Origin: Podocnemis expansa
Lineage: Eukaryota > Chordata > Testudines > Podocnemididae
Reading direction: 5' to 3'
Length of the DNA: 64,000 nt
NCBI GenBank assembly: GCA_007922195.1
Contig: ML682224.1
Span: 451,921 to 515,920, forward strand
A program made the position numbers and the translations under genes. Each line of letters starts with the position of its first letter. The first letter of the stretch is position 1. The notes beneath the pieces were generated by a model. That model did not search any database. It saw only the letters and a program-made list of their open reading frames with translations, and had not been told where the DNA came from. Shown here piece after piece: positions 54,451-64,000 of the stretch.

Positions 54451-55792
54451 ATGTGGGACACTCTGCTTGTGGACCCAGATGGTGCCCAGCCTCTGCCTGA
54501 GGCTTTCATCCAGCTGGTCCACAGTGCAGAGCTACTGCCCCTGCCCACCTCCATGCCTCGCCAGGTCAGGGCTTGGGAGACCAGCCCAGATGGGTGGGAG
54601 CAGGTCATGCTGCAGACCTGGTGGGACGACCAGTGGAGGCATAACTTCCGCATGAGCAGGGCCAGCTGCAACCTCCTGATCACAGAACTCACCCCGCTGC
54701 TGTGCCGAAGGGACACCCCCATGAGGCCTGCCATCCCTGTGGACAAAAAAGTGGCCATCGCCCTCTACAAGATGGCCGCTCCAGAGTCCCACAGGTCTGT
54801 GGCACACCTCTTCAGTGTTGGGAGGTCCACCACAGGCAACATCGAGGTCACCAGCAGGTCATCCTCATCGAGGTCACCAGCGCTGTCAATCGGGTCCTGC
54901 TGCAATGCTTGCTGAGACAAGGGGAGCTGCAGGACACCATTCCAAGCATGGCCACTCTTGGATTCCCCAATCGTGCGGGGATCATGGACGCCATGTACAT
55001 CCCCGTGCGAGCCCCGGAGCACAGAGCCATGGAGTACCGCAACCGCGAGGGGTACCATTCAATATTTTGCAGCCCCTTGTGGACCACCGTGGCCTTTCCC
55101 AGAACTGCTTGTTATCCATGTTGTACTGTTATTACCAGCAATATGTGAGACCAATGTCTCTCTCAGAGAATCCAGCTCACAGAATCAGGTTTCACCAAGC
55201 ACACCTGGGGGTCCCCTCCGGACTGAGTCCACTTCCCCCATCATCCAATCAGGTGCAGGACATTTGCATATTCACTGCTCTTTCCATCAGTCTCCCAGCA
55301 GTGGGCCTCCAATTGGCTGCCTCCCTGCCTCCAAATTCAAATCCAGGGCACGGATCCTTCCAGGGACTGTCCAGACCAACCTGGAGGAAACCCCTTTATT
55401 GGTCAGGGATGGAGATCTTTGAACAACTAACTCTGCCCTTTAACGGGGCATGGTGGTGGGCACCTTCTTCCCCCTGCATAAAATTAATGTTGGGGGAGTA
55501 GAGCTGCCAGTCCTCATCATGGCAGACGCAGCCTATCACCTGGGGTTGTGGCTCATGCAGCCGTATGCAGGGCCCCTCGACCCCTCTAGGCAGATACTCA
55601 ACCGCTGCTGCCACAGGTAGTGGAGTGGACATTTGGCCGCCTGAAGGCCCACTGGAGGTGCCTCCTCCCCCACCTCCACCTCGCAGAGAGGACACTGCCA
55701 CAGGTGATCACCATGTGTATGGCCCTCCAAAACTACTGTGAGCAGCAGGGTGAGCCCCTTGCACCTCTGTGGGAAGCTGAGGCATGACTCCT
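54451..55792 (+). pseudogene. Harbinger DDE transposase, interrupted
   Basis: It starts at ATG 54,451. The helical N-terminal part (WWDDQWRHNFRMS, KKVAIALYKMAAPESHRSVAHLFSVG) precedes the catalytic domain in other frames. The first Asp is in GIMDAMYIPVRAPEH (54,981), the second in IMADAAYHLGLWLMQPYAG (about 55,520) and Glu is in VVEWTFGRLKAHWRC (about 55,625). All three catalytic residues survive, but frames shift around 54,850, 55,020 and 55,615. Between LVDHRGLSQN (about 55,100) and the VGTFFP block (about 55,450) the usual 'GWPGKAHDARVF' segment is absent and replaced by Gmr1 leader. The transposase cuts the element ends with its Myb-like partner. Confidence 0.88.
55104..55433 (-). mobile_element. 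Reversed Gmr1 5' leader fragment in transposase
   Basis: The reverse complement of 55,270-55,428 is almost identical to 59,580-59,740 of the plus-strand Gmr1 copy (for example 'accaataaaggggtttcctc' and 'gaatttggaggcagg'). The rest (55,104-55,270) matches the leader of the complete element (about 52,000-52,200, 'gcaggtcatttgcat'-like). There is no LTR and no gene. Both junctions lie inside transposase codons, and part of the gene is missing. Confidence 0.85.
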
Positions 55793-56039
55793 CGCCAGGG
55801 ACCATGAGGAACCTCGACCTGTGCCCACACAGGAGCAGCCGTCCCAGTGAGCCTTGTCTGTGCACAATGCACTCAGGACCACCTTTGCCCAGGAGGAACT
55901 CTGAGGGCCAGGCCTGTGCTGCCCCACATCACCCTCTCCCCCATTCACTCACAGCCAGCCCCCACCCACCTGCACTGTCAACTACCCCCAATAAAACCAC
56001 TCACAACCAAGAAGAAGTGCCAAACTATTTATTTAACAA

Positions 56040-57953
56040 TACAGGGGTTGGGGCAGGGAAGGAGTGGGGAGGGTTATGGGATGGGGCAATGTGGGGGCAG
56101 TCCAGGGGAGAGGGTAGCAACTTGGGAGGGGGAGTTTGGGGAGGGGGGTGAGAGTCCAGGTGTCAGGGGGGAAGTTGGGCAAGGCCTGTGGGAGGGTCCA
56201 GGGGGGTGGCGTACCCCACCCGTGCCCACGGCCACCCTCAATCCAGCGTTGCCTCCAGGGAGGGCCAGGCGGCGAACTCCCTGCAGGATGTGGCGGGGCC
56301 GTCCTCTCCACCAGCTCCCTGATGTTGGCAGTGAGGGCCTCAATGGCTGCTGGCAGGCGCTCGCTCAGCTACTCCAGGGCCACGACCTCCCTGTCATCTG
56401 CTGCTGCCACCTGCTGCAGGACCCAGAGGGCTGTGTCCTGGTGCTGTGCCTGCTCCCGCCGCCAGGCCTGGGTTGACGCCTCCATGTGCTCACCAAGCTC
56501 CTCGAGGCTCTTGAGGAGCTTGGCCTGCAACTGGGGGCCCCTTCTCCTTCTCCGGGGTGCCCTCAGACTGCGGTGTTGGGCAGGTTGTGGTGGCCACTGA
56601 GTGGCTGGGCGACCTACTGGAGGGAAGCAGAAAACACAGTTGGCTCCTGCCACCTGCTGGCCCTGTCTGTGTGTGCTGCCTGTCTGCAGCACACACCTCT
56701 GCCCTGACCATCCGCAGGACCCAGGATCCTGTGGGACATTGCCCTGGGGTAGGGCTACTGGCCCCCAAAGCCTTGAAAGGAGGCCAGGAAAGTAGCCAAC
56801 AAAAGACTTTGGAGGACATTGGGCAAAAATGTTGTCTGGCTGTGGTATCCGTCGGGGTTTAGGGGGCCCTGGAACACTTGTCTGTACAAATCAGTATTCT
56901 ATGGGCATTCCAGGATTCTTCAACCCCTACAGTAAAAAGCCTGACAAACTCCTGTATTTTGAACTGCCTGCCAGGCAGGGAATGTGAGAAGAAGAAGAAC
57001 AGGACAGTTTAAAAAAAAAAGGGGGGGGGACCATGTTCTCCTTTTGTGTGACATCTGGGAACCGTACTCTGGAGGTACACATGCTAGCAGTGCCCCCAAG
57101 GACGAGCTGAACTCAGCTACGCCTTGCTCTAGGGGGGCTCCCAAGGCCACTTGCCAGTGATGAGGCCTGCATGCTCTCCACCCCGCCTGAGATGCAGCTG
57201 CATCTTTGACACCCAGCCCCTGTGAACCACCTCCAGGCACACAGGGGCCTGTGACCCTGGTGCCACCTGTCTCTGTGGGACTCGTGGCCAAGGCGGGGGG
57301 GCTCTGTGCCCTACCTGCCCCAGTGCCCGGCTCTGGATGCCCTCGCTGCCTGTGACCTGCTGGACCGGCTCAGCCCTGTGTGCCTTAGTGGGAAGGGAAT
57401 ACTTATGCATGGGGGCTCCAGAGGTCTGGTGCAATGTCCCGGGCTCCGTGTTGGAGTCCCCAGGGGCTGGAATGGTATTGGGCCCCTGGTCCTCCATGTT
57501 GCTCCCCACCTCGGGCCCAGCAAACAGCTCCAGGGTGCTCGGGGTAGTCTCTGCCACCGATGGTGCTCCGGCCAGAGGCCCCCTGACAGAGACATCGGAC
57601 CCGGTCCCCAGTGCCTCCAGGCCTAATGAGGGGCTCTGATGGACTCCTGTGTCCAGAGCCTCAGTGGGGAGACTGCTGGGCTCTGGACCCAGGAATGAGT
57701 GGAGCTCCTCGAAGTAGGGACAGGTTGTTGTGGTCCCTGCCCCCTGGAGCTCCCGGGTCTGGGCATGGTCCTGCTGCAGGGACTTCACCTTGCTGCGGAG
57801 CTGCTCAGTGATGCGGGGGAGGCCCTGCTCATATGTTGCCACAGCAATGTCTGAGTAAATGTCCTGGTTCTGGTGGGTGGCCTGGAACTGGGACATGATG
57901 TCTGGTCTCTGCCAGATCCCGAGGAGGCAGCAAACCTCCTCGGGGATCCACAT
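56040..57953 (-). pseudogene. Harbinger Myb/SANT-like gene, two exons
   Basis: Exon 1 (57,953-about 57,129) starts MWIPEEVCCLLGIWQ. It has a Myb/SANT-like trihelix (residues 1-70: W2, W14 and LRSKVKSLQQDH), then CPYFEELHSFLG and a Pro/Ser/Gly-rich tail. The C-terminal part lies at about 56,692-56,260: QLQAKLLKSLEELGEHMEAS and the WRREQAQHQDTALWVLQQ helix, typical coiled-coil ends of these proteins. An acceptor-like 'ctgcttccctccag' precedes it near 56,620 on the minus strand; I could not fix the donor. The family binds transposon ends and brings the transposase to the nucleus. It is a decayed but readable copy. Confidence 0.75.
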
Positions 57954-58250
57954 GGGGGGGCTCTGCGTCGCCCCCCTGTGGCAGTGCTCACCTGGGAGGC
58001 CATGCCTGAAGAAGGCTCAGGGCACACTGCCTGACGGGTACACCCAGGCAGGAACTTCCTGTTCCCCAGGGTGCTGTGCACCCTGGAAAGAAGGTCAGAC
58101 TGTTATTTCGAAACAATGCTTGTTTCAAAATAACATGTCCAGATGACGTTTATTTTCAAAACAACTAGTTTTGAAATAACTGTTGCTTTGACACAGAAGG
58201 GGTTTAAGCCATTTTGAAACAACGGCTCTTGTTTCCAAACAACAGAATCC

Positions 58251-58700
58251 CTGCTCAAGCAACTCTGCAACCTGGTCAATTTCACTCCTATTAAATTGAC
58301 AAGGCTGCGGAGCCTCCTGTGGGTGGTCATAAATGACTTGAGCCTAATTTGTCACTGTTAGCAGGAGCCATTTCCAAGCTCCTGCCACTTGGGGAGAGGG
58401 GGTGGAAGCCAGATCTGACTCCTAATCCCTCTTTGATGGCCGTCCTGCCCACAAAGAGGGGCTGGGAATCAGACCCAGATTCCAGCACCTCAACAGAGGG
58501 CAGGGGCTGAATCTGCCCCCCTCCCCCCGGTCAGATTGGCCCCTGGAGCTGATTGGGCTTTGGATGCCCAATTGGGATTGGGTGTGGGGAGGAGGAGGGG
58601 CAACCCGGGTATGTCTGCCCTGTATCCACAACAGACATACTCTGCAGTTGACCTTGTTAAGTTGACTTCCAGGCTGCACTTGCACAGGGTAGATATAGCC
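58251..58700. mobile_element. MITE fragment, GGCTATATCTAC family
   Basis: The right end ...GGGTAGATATAGCC at 58,687-58,700, preceded by 'gttaagttgacttcc', resembles the right end of the 3.6-4.3 kb MITE. The GC-rich core phrases ('gaagccagatctgactcc') are also similar. No left end is seen. Confidence 0.5.
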
Positions 58701-58762
58701 TGTCTGTTCTCAGATTGCCACACTGCTGAGCCTGCAGAGCCTTGTTGTTAGCTGTTACCCTG

Positions 58763-59365
58763 TGTGATAAAGTAAGAAAACCTCTTGGGTTATTGTGGTT
58801 CTTCTTTTCTGTTCCTGTTCTTTGGTGATGGTATTCTGGTGATGGGACACGGGTGTGATAGCTATAGGTACCACTAGGGGGAAGAGGCTTTAGTGTGACC
58901 TTACCGGGACCCACTGGGGTGACAGGTTGTGGCTGGTTTAGATCAGGGGCAGGGCAGCTGGATGGAGAGAAGAACAAAGGGAGGAGATGGGAGAAGGAAG
59001 ATAGAGGTCAGAGGGGCAGGACCTCCGGGGCTCATCCTGGGGGTTTACTGTCAGACCTCCTGGTTGATTTGAGTGTCAACTGTCCTAGATGCTGTGCAAA
59101 GTGGATTGCTAATAAACCCTCTGACTTCTTCATTGGCTGAGTGTCACTGCTGATTGGAACGGCTGGGACCCTCGTGGAGGGAGGACCCCCCCCCCCAAGG
59201 AGACCAGACAGAGCAAGGGTCGGACCCTCTGAGCCTGGAGTTGGGAGCTGCCTACAGGTAGCGTGGAGTCCCGGGTGCTGAACAGGAGAAGGCTCCACTG
59301 TAGCAGAGTCCTGGTGGGCTGTGAAGAGAGGGGATCCAAGAGGCTTTTCTGGGTTCTCCATGACA
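58763..59365 (+). repeat. 5' LTR of second Gmr1-type element
   Basis: It starts TGTGATAAAGTAAG and ends CCATGACA. AATAAA at 59,111-59,116 is the likely polyadenylation signal. Confidence 0.92.
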
Positions 59366-59368
59366 TCT

Positions 59369-59386
59369 TGGTGGCAGCGGTGGGAT
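59369..59386 (+). promoter_or_regulatory. Primer binding site, tRNA-Leu type
   Basis: TGGTGGCAGCGGTGGGAT three bases after the LTR, identical to the site of the minus-strand element. Confidence 0.88.
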
Positions 59387-59739
59387 GCCCTAGAGCGATA
59401 CCCCACAGTGAGTGACTATCCAATGCAGTGCTGGCAAGAGGGGGGTCAGCGGGAAGGGGTAACATTGGTCTCTTCGGAAGTACAATGTGTGTCTGAACAG
59501 ACACAAGGAGCTTTGTGGATCAGCAGGCTCCTGGGGCTCCCTTGATGAAGCTGCCCAGCCCAGAGACAGCTGGGGCATTGTTCAAAAGATCTCCATCCCT
59601 GACCAATAAAGGGGTTTCCTCCAGGTTGGTCTGGACAGTCCCTGGAAGGATCCGTGCCCTGGATTTGAATTTGGAGGCAGGAAGGCAGCCAATTGGAGGC
59701 CCACTGCTGGGAGACTGATGGAAAGAGCAGTGAACAACA

Positions 59740-60960
59740 ACTAGTGAACATTAGTAAGGCTCGAGGATTAAAAGTCAGCAGGCTCACCAAGGGGCAGCTC
59801 ATTGCCCAGCTGGAAGAGAGGAATGGGGGCAGAGAGAGAGACCCCTCAGTGGTGGGAGCCTCCAGGGAGCTCAGAAGTAGCAGGAGTAGCAGCCCTGAAC
59901 TGCCCCAACAACAAACCCCAGCCAGAGAGGGGCACAGGTGATGCCAGTCTGCCCCAGAGGAGGTGCCCAGAGGAACTGGGAGCTGCAGCCCAGGGCCTTC
60001 TCGGCAGCAATCCCCAATCCCTAGGGGGTGCTCACAGTTCAGTTCCCCACCAGAAATAAGGCAGCTGGAACTGGAGCTGAGGCTACAGGAGCTACAGATA
60101 AAGCAAGACAACACCAATTTGAGTTAGAAAAGAAACAGCTGGAGATGGCAGAGAGAGAGAAAGAGAGATAACATGAGCTGGAGCTGGCCAGACTTAGGAG
60201 CCAGGAGGGGGCCCCAATGAACAGTGAGGGCAGAGTCTGAGAGCCCCTTCCTGCTGGACCCCAAAGTACTAAGTTGATGGGTCCCTTTGAGGAGGGAGGG
60301 GGCATTGATATCTACCTCATCATCTTTGAGAAAACCTGTAATGTGCATCAGGTGAATCTCGCAGACCGGCTGCGGTATCTGACCCCTCTTCTGGGTCCAA
60401 AAGTGATGGAGGTACTCGGTCAGATGGAGGGAGCGGAAACTGGAGATTATGAGCAGTTCAAGCAAGCTCTGCTGATAAAGTTTCAGCTGACCCCTGAGGC
60501 GTACCGGGAGAAACTACAATCTGTGCAGAAAGAGCCAGGGGTGACCTACCTGGAAACCAGCACATTGACAAAGGAGTAGCTCTGGAAATGGACTGGCTTG
60601 GCTGGGAACGCAACCAGGGAAGAAGTGGGGGAACTGCTGGGCCTGGAGCAGTTAAATAATATTTGTCCCCTGACCTGAGGCTGTGGCTGATGGACCAGAA
60701 ACCCAAAGACCTACGCAGTGCTGGCAGGCTGGCTGATGAGTTTGTGGCCAGCCGGTCAGGGCATGGGCTAGGTCTGAAGGGGGAAGGGGGCCGGAAGGCT
60801 CCAACAGGACTCTCAGAATGTAGCCCCAGAAAACAGATCATCCGCAGGAACTACTCAACTAGGCCCTGGTGAACAGGGAGACTGGAGGTGCTTCTCATAT
60901 GGTGAGACAGGCCATAAGAGAGCGAAGTGCCCAAACCAGAGAGACAAGAGGGCCAAACCA
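59740..60960 (+). pseudogene. Gmr1 gag, decayed
   Basis: The Gag start (SKARGLKVSRLTKGQLIAQL, 59,753 on) meets a TGA at 59,939. The coiled-coil part (60,060-60,200) has stops. The SCAN-like capsid is readable at 60,274-60,579 (YLTPLLGPKVMEVLGQMEG, TYLETSTLTKE, then TAG where the other copy has Tyr) and 60,663-60,760 (PDLRLWLMDQKPKDLRSAG). The CCHC knuckle near 60,890 reads CFSYGETGHKRAKC, with the second Cys changed to Tyr. It would form the particle core; it is inactive. Confidence 0.85.
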
Positions 60961-61011
60961 ACTCCCCAAAGTCTGCATTGGGTAGGAGCCTGTCCAGAGG
61001 AGGCACTAACC

Positions 61012-63578
61012 ATGGCAGAAGCGGCAGATAGTTGGGTTGACACTCCCAGTGAGGGAGTGGCTGGCCAGGTGGGCTCGCTTGTACCAGGCAGGTCTCCAGA
61101 CTCAGTATCCTCTATTTACCAAGTGAGCTCAGGCCCACCCAAGGGAGGTCGGCAGCTCCTCATCCCTATTGAGGTAGAGGGAAGAAAAGCCCAAGGGTTC
61201 TGGGATACGGGTGCGGAGGTGACTCTGGCCTGACTGGAGGTGGTGGGACCTGACAAGATGGTCCCTGATACTTATCTGAACCAAAGGGAGGTGTTCGGGC
61301 TACCTGTACAAGTGCCTGTAGCAAGAGTGCATCTGAAGTGGGGAGGCAAAGAGGGCCTCAAGGAGATGGGGGTGCATAATCGTTTGCCAGCCGAGGTACT
61401 AATGGGACAAAATCTAGAAGGGTGGCCCGGTGAACCCCAGAGAACATTAGCCACTACCAGGAGTCAGGGCCTGCAGGGGCTTCTTACACCTAGTGTCCCT
61501 GAGACAAATATGAAAAACCTTGCAGAGGGGCAGACGAGACCGATGGGGCCAGAAAAGTACGAGGAGGAGGATCCCACCCCGGACAAGGCTGGGGAACAGA
61601 TTCCAACATCCTCTTCCAAAGATGAGTTTCAGGAGGATCTGTGGGGTGACACTTCACTAGCAAAGCTGAGGGTGCTCACGGACCTTGGGGCTGAGGAGTC
61701 CCTTGGGAGGGACCGCAGGGAGAAATTCCTGTGGGAGAAAGGGGCCCTGTATCGAGAGTGGACTCCAGTGGTAGAGGCGGAGCCGTGGCAGGTCAGGTGA
61801 CAATTGGTGGTGGCCCAAAGATACCGCCAAAGACTGTTCTACTTGGCCCATGATATTCCTCTGTCGGAACACCAGGGGATAAAATGCACCCAGCAGCATC
61901 TGCTGCAATACTTCTAATGGCCGGGAATTTTCGATGCAGTCAAGTGATATGGCCAATCATGTGACACTTGTCAGAGGGTGGGGAAGGCCCAGGACAAAGG
62001 TAGGGTCAAGCTGAGACCCCTCCTGGTCATAGAGGAGCCATTCCCGAAGGGGGCGATGGACATAGTAGGGTTCCTAAGCAAAGCCACCCGATCAAGGGAG
62101 AAATATATTTGGGTGGTGGTAGACTTGGTTACCCAGTACCCAGAGGCTGTACCTCTGGCTCCCACCAAAACTGACAAAGTGGCAGATGATCTGATGGGCA
62201 TTTTTAGTAGGGTGGGGTTCCCCCAGGAGGTCCTCACGGACCAAGGGTCTAACTGTATGTCAGCCCTCTTGCAGTGTCTTGGGGAGAAGTGCGGGGCCTG
62301 ACATACCCGGGCGTCAGCCTATCACCCGCAGACCAACGGGCTGGTGGAAAGATTCAATGAGACTCAGGAAAAGGAGCTAAAGGTTTTTATGGCTCAATAC
62401 TCACAGTACTGGGACAAATATCTACCACCCCTGTTGTTTGCATACTGGGATGTGCCCTAAGAGGCCATGGGTTTCTCTCCATTTGAGCTGTTATATGGGA
62501 GAAGAGTGAGAGGCCCTCTGGACTTAGTAAGAGATGAATGGGAGGGGAAGGCTTTCCCCACTGGGTAATCAGTAGTAGAATACATCCTGATTTTCCAGCA
62601 GAAACTCATGGGGCTTATGGACCTGGTTAGGGAGAATTTAATACAGGCCCAAAGGCTGCATAAAGTTGAGGATGATTGCAGTGCCCTGGCCAGATCGTAT
62701 GGGGTTGGGGATCAGGGGAGGGTTCTTATCCCAGTGCAAAGGAAGAAGCTCCAGGCTGCCTGGGAGGGACCTGTCAAGGTCACCAAACAACTGAGCAACG
62801 TGACCTATGTGGTAGAACTGTCCCACTGGTCACATAAACAAAAAGTGTACAATGTTACTGTGATGAAACATTAGTTTGACAGAGAGGGGCTGGGACTGAC
62901 TGTATGTGGACAATGGGAGGGTCTGGGGAAGATCCCCTGTTAAGATTCAGTAGCCGGGTGGAGAATGGATCCTCCCTGGACTCAATTCCTTTATCCGACC
63001 AGGTAACTGTGGCACAGAGGGAAGAGATATGCGCAGGGCTGGAGTCCTACTGACCACTGTTTTCTAGCCAGCCTGGGCTTACCAACTTAGCGGTGCACCG
63101 CATAGAGACCGGGACGACCAACCCCATAAAGTGCTGCCGAGTTAGAGTCACTGGGAAGGTAGCCCGGGATGTAGAGAGGGAGATCCAGGACATGCTGGGC
63201 TTGGTTGCTATACAACCATCTACCAGCCCATGGGCTTCTCTGGTAGGGCTGGTACCCAAGAATGATGGCTCAATCCAGTTCTGTGTAGACTATTGCAAGC
63301 TGAACTCCATCACAGTGTCTGACGCATACCCCATGCCCTGGCTGGATGAGATTTTAGTCAAGCTGGGAGGGCTTGCTCAAAGGGTACTAATGCCAAGCTC
63401 AGGAGGTGGGGGGTTAATCCTTCAGGGGTATGATATGGAGGTGATACATGTCAAGGGAAGTGCAAATGTAGTAGCAGATGCCTTATCACGAGGGTGGGGG
63501 TCAGAACTGCCCGAGGTCACCGGCAGAGGTGACCTCGCTCAGTTCAGTCTCCAAGGGGGGAGAGATGTGATGAAGTAA
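61012..63578 (+). pseudogene. Gmr1 pol: protease, integrase, RT, truncated RNase H
   Basis: Protease: GFWDTGAEVTLA at 61,197-61,232, then TGA; AEVLMGQNL follows near 61,395. The linker is open 61,240-61,800. Integrase: HQGIKCTQQH (61,872), CDTCQRVGK (61,963), MDIVGF (62,058), LTDQGSNCMSAL (62,236), TNGLVERFNE (62,333), AAWEGPVKV (62,755), with stops between. RT begins IETGTTNPIKCCR (63,102) and NDGSIQFCVDYCKLN (63,265), but stops at DEILVKLGG. A junction at about 63,375 leads directly into RNase H-end blocks (ILQGYDMEVIHVKGSANV, ADALSRG). The YIDD active site is within the deletion. Order protease-integrase-RT again matches Gmr1. Confidence 0.88.
63553..63565 (+). promoter_or_regulatory. Polypurine tract
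   Basis: AAGGGGGGAGAGA immediately before the 3' LTR. Confidence 0.88.
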
Positions 63579-64000
63579 GAAAACCTCTTGGGCTACTGTG
63601 GTTCATCTTTTCTGTTCCTGTTCTTTGGTGATGGTATTCTAGTGATGGGACACAGGGATGTGATAACTATAGGTACCACTAGGGGGGAAGAGGGCTTTAG
63701 TGCAACCTTACCTGGACCCCTGGGGTGACAGGTTGTGGCTGGTTTAGACCAGAGGCAGGGCAGCTGGATGGAGAGGAGAACAAAGGGAGGAGAGGGTAGA
63801 AAGAAGATGGAGGTCAGAGGGGCAGGACCTCTGGGGCTCATCCTGGGGGTTTACTGTCAGACCTCCTGGTTGATTTGAGAGTCAACTGTCCTAGATGTTG
63901 TGCAAAGTGGATTGCTAATAAACCCTCTGACTTCTTCACTGGCTGAGTGTCACTGCTGATTGGAACAGCTGGAACCCTCGTTGAGGGAGGACCCCCCCCC
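63566..64000 (+). repeat. 3' LTR, truncated by window end
   Basis: It starts TGTGATGAAGTAAG and follows the 5' LTR base for base with scattered differences. Polyadenylation signal AATAAA at 63,917-63,922. About 170 bases remain beyond the window. Confidence 0.92.

Larger units (their letters stand above)
54058..58250. mobile_element. Harbinger (PIF-type) DNA transposon
   Basis: The left end GGCTATATCCACACACAAGG follows TTA (54,054-54,056), the trinucleotide these transposons target. TTTGAAACAA and TTATTTCAAAA motifs and the shared palindrome follow. It carries both usual Harbinger genes: a DDE transposase (+) and a Myb/SANT-like protein (-), arranged convergently. The right end is unclear: TTTCGAAACAA motifs run to about 58,250 but no clean terminal repeat is visible. 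The transposase is broken and partly replaced by foreign sequence, so the copy is immobile by itself. Confidence 0.85.
58763..64000 (+). mobile_element. Gmr1-type LTR retrotransposon, second subfamily
   Basis: This plus-strand element has a 603-bp 5' LTR, a tRNA-Leu primer site, decayed gag-pol in the order capsid, knuckle, protease, integrase, RT/RNase H, a polypurine tract and a 3' LTR cut by the window end. The LTR differs from the 46.6 kb family in its first 150 bases but shares the 'gatgggacac' and 'accactaggggg' blocks and the AATAAACCCTCTGA region. About 0.9 kb between RT palm and RNase H is deleted near 63,375. A leader deletion near 59,735 joins 'gagcagtgaa' directly to the gag start. 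Confidence 0.9.

Overview
The window is repeat-dense vertebrate DNA with no host gene that I can support. The mix of CR1 and L3-like LINEs with the 'ggtc...tgattctatgattc' type of 3' end, a Tx1-clade LINE, restriction-like-endonuclease LINEs, Penelope-like tails, Harbinger and hAT MITEs and Gmr1-type LTR retrotransposons points to a non-avian sauropsid. A turtle is my best guess (inference from repeat content, not from a species marker).

Layout. 1-16 kb: low-information intergenic DNA carrying CR1/L3 fragments on both strands, a Penelope-like tail palindrome interrupted by a Harbinger MITE (2.7-3.6 kb), further MITEs (3.6-4.3, 7.7-8.65, 9.36 kb) and a 5'-truncated Dong/R4-type LINE (12.8-15.1 kb). 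16-25 kb: a long L3/CR1-like LINE (16.1-20.0 kb) split by a hAT MITE with an exact 8-bp target duplication, then more MITEs and a fossil LINE. 25-28 kb: a second Penelope-like palindrome with a hammerhead-like core, then unassigned DNA. 28.3-40.9 kb: a nest in which one plus-strand CR1 is split by about 11.7 kb made of a near full-length minus-strand CR1 (ORF1 esterase and ORF2) and a Tx1-clade LINE with a 909-codon open ORF1 and a broken ORF2. 43.5-45.4 kb: a second Dong/R4-type copy.

45.8-64 kb is a stack of LTR and DNA transposons. A fossil Gmr1-type element with a SCAN-related capsid (minus strand, 45.84-46.58 plus 52.98-54.05 kb) was entered by a younger complete Gmr1-type element (46,583-52,982). 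The younger element has 644-bp LTRs, a tRNA-Leu primer site and a TAGAG target duplication. A Harbinger transposon (54.06-about 58.25 kb) abuts the fossil. It carries a transposase on + and a Myb-like gene on -, and its transposase is interrupted by a reversed piece of Gmr1 5' leader. A plus-strand Gmr1 element of another subfamily (58,763 to the window end) follows.

The best candidate for an unusual system is the Gmr1 group. Its pol order is protease-integrase-RT-RNase H, unlike ordinary Ty3/gypsy elements, and its capsid resembles the SCAN domain of vertebrate zinc-finger proteins. Most elements are broken by stops, frameshifts or lost catalytic residues. The complete Gmr1 copy and the Tx1 ORF1 are the least decayed.
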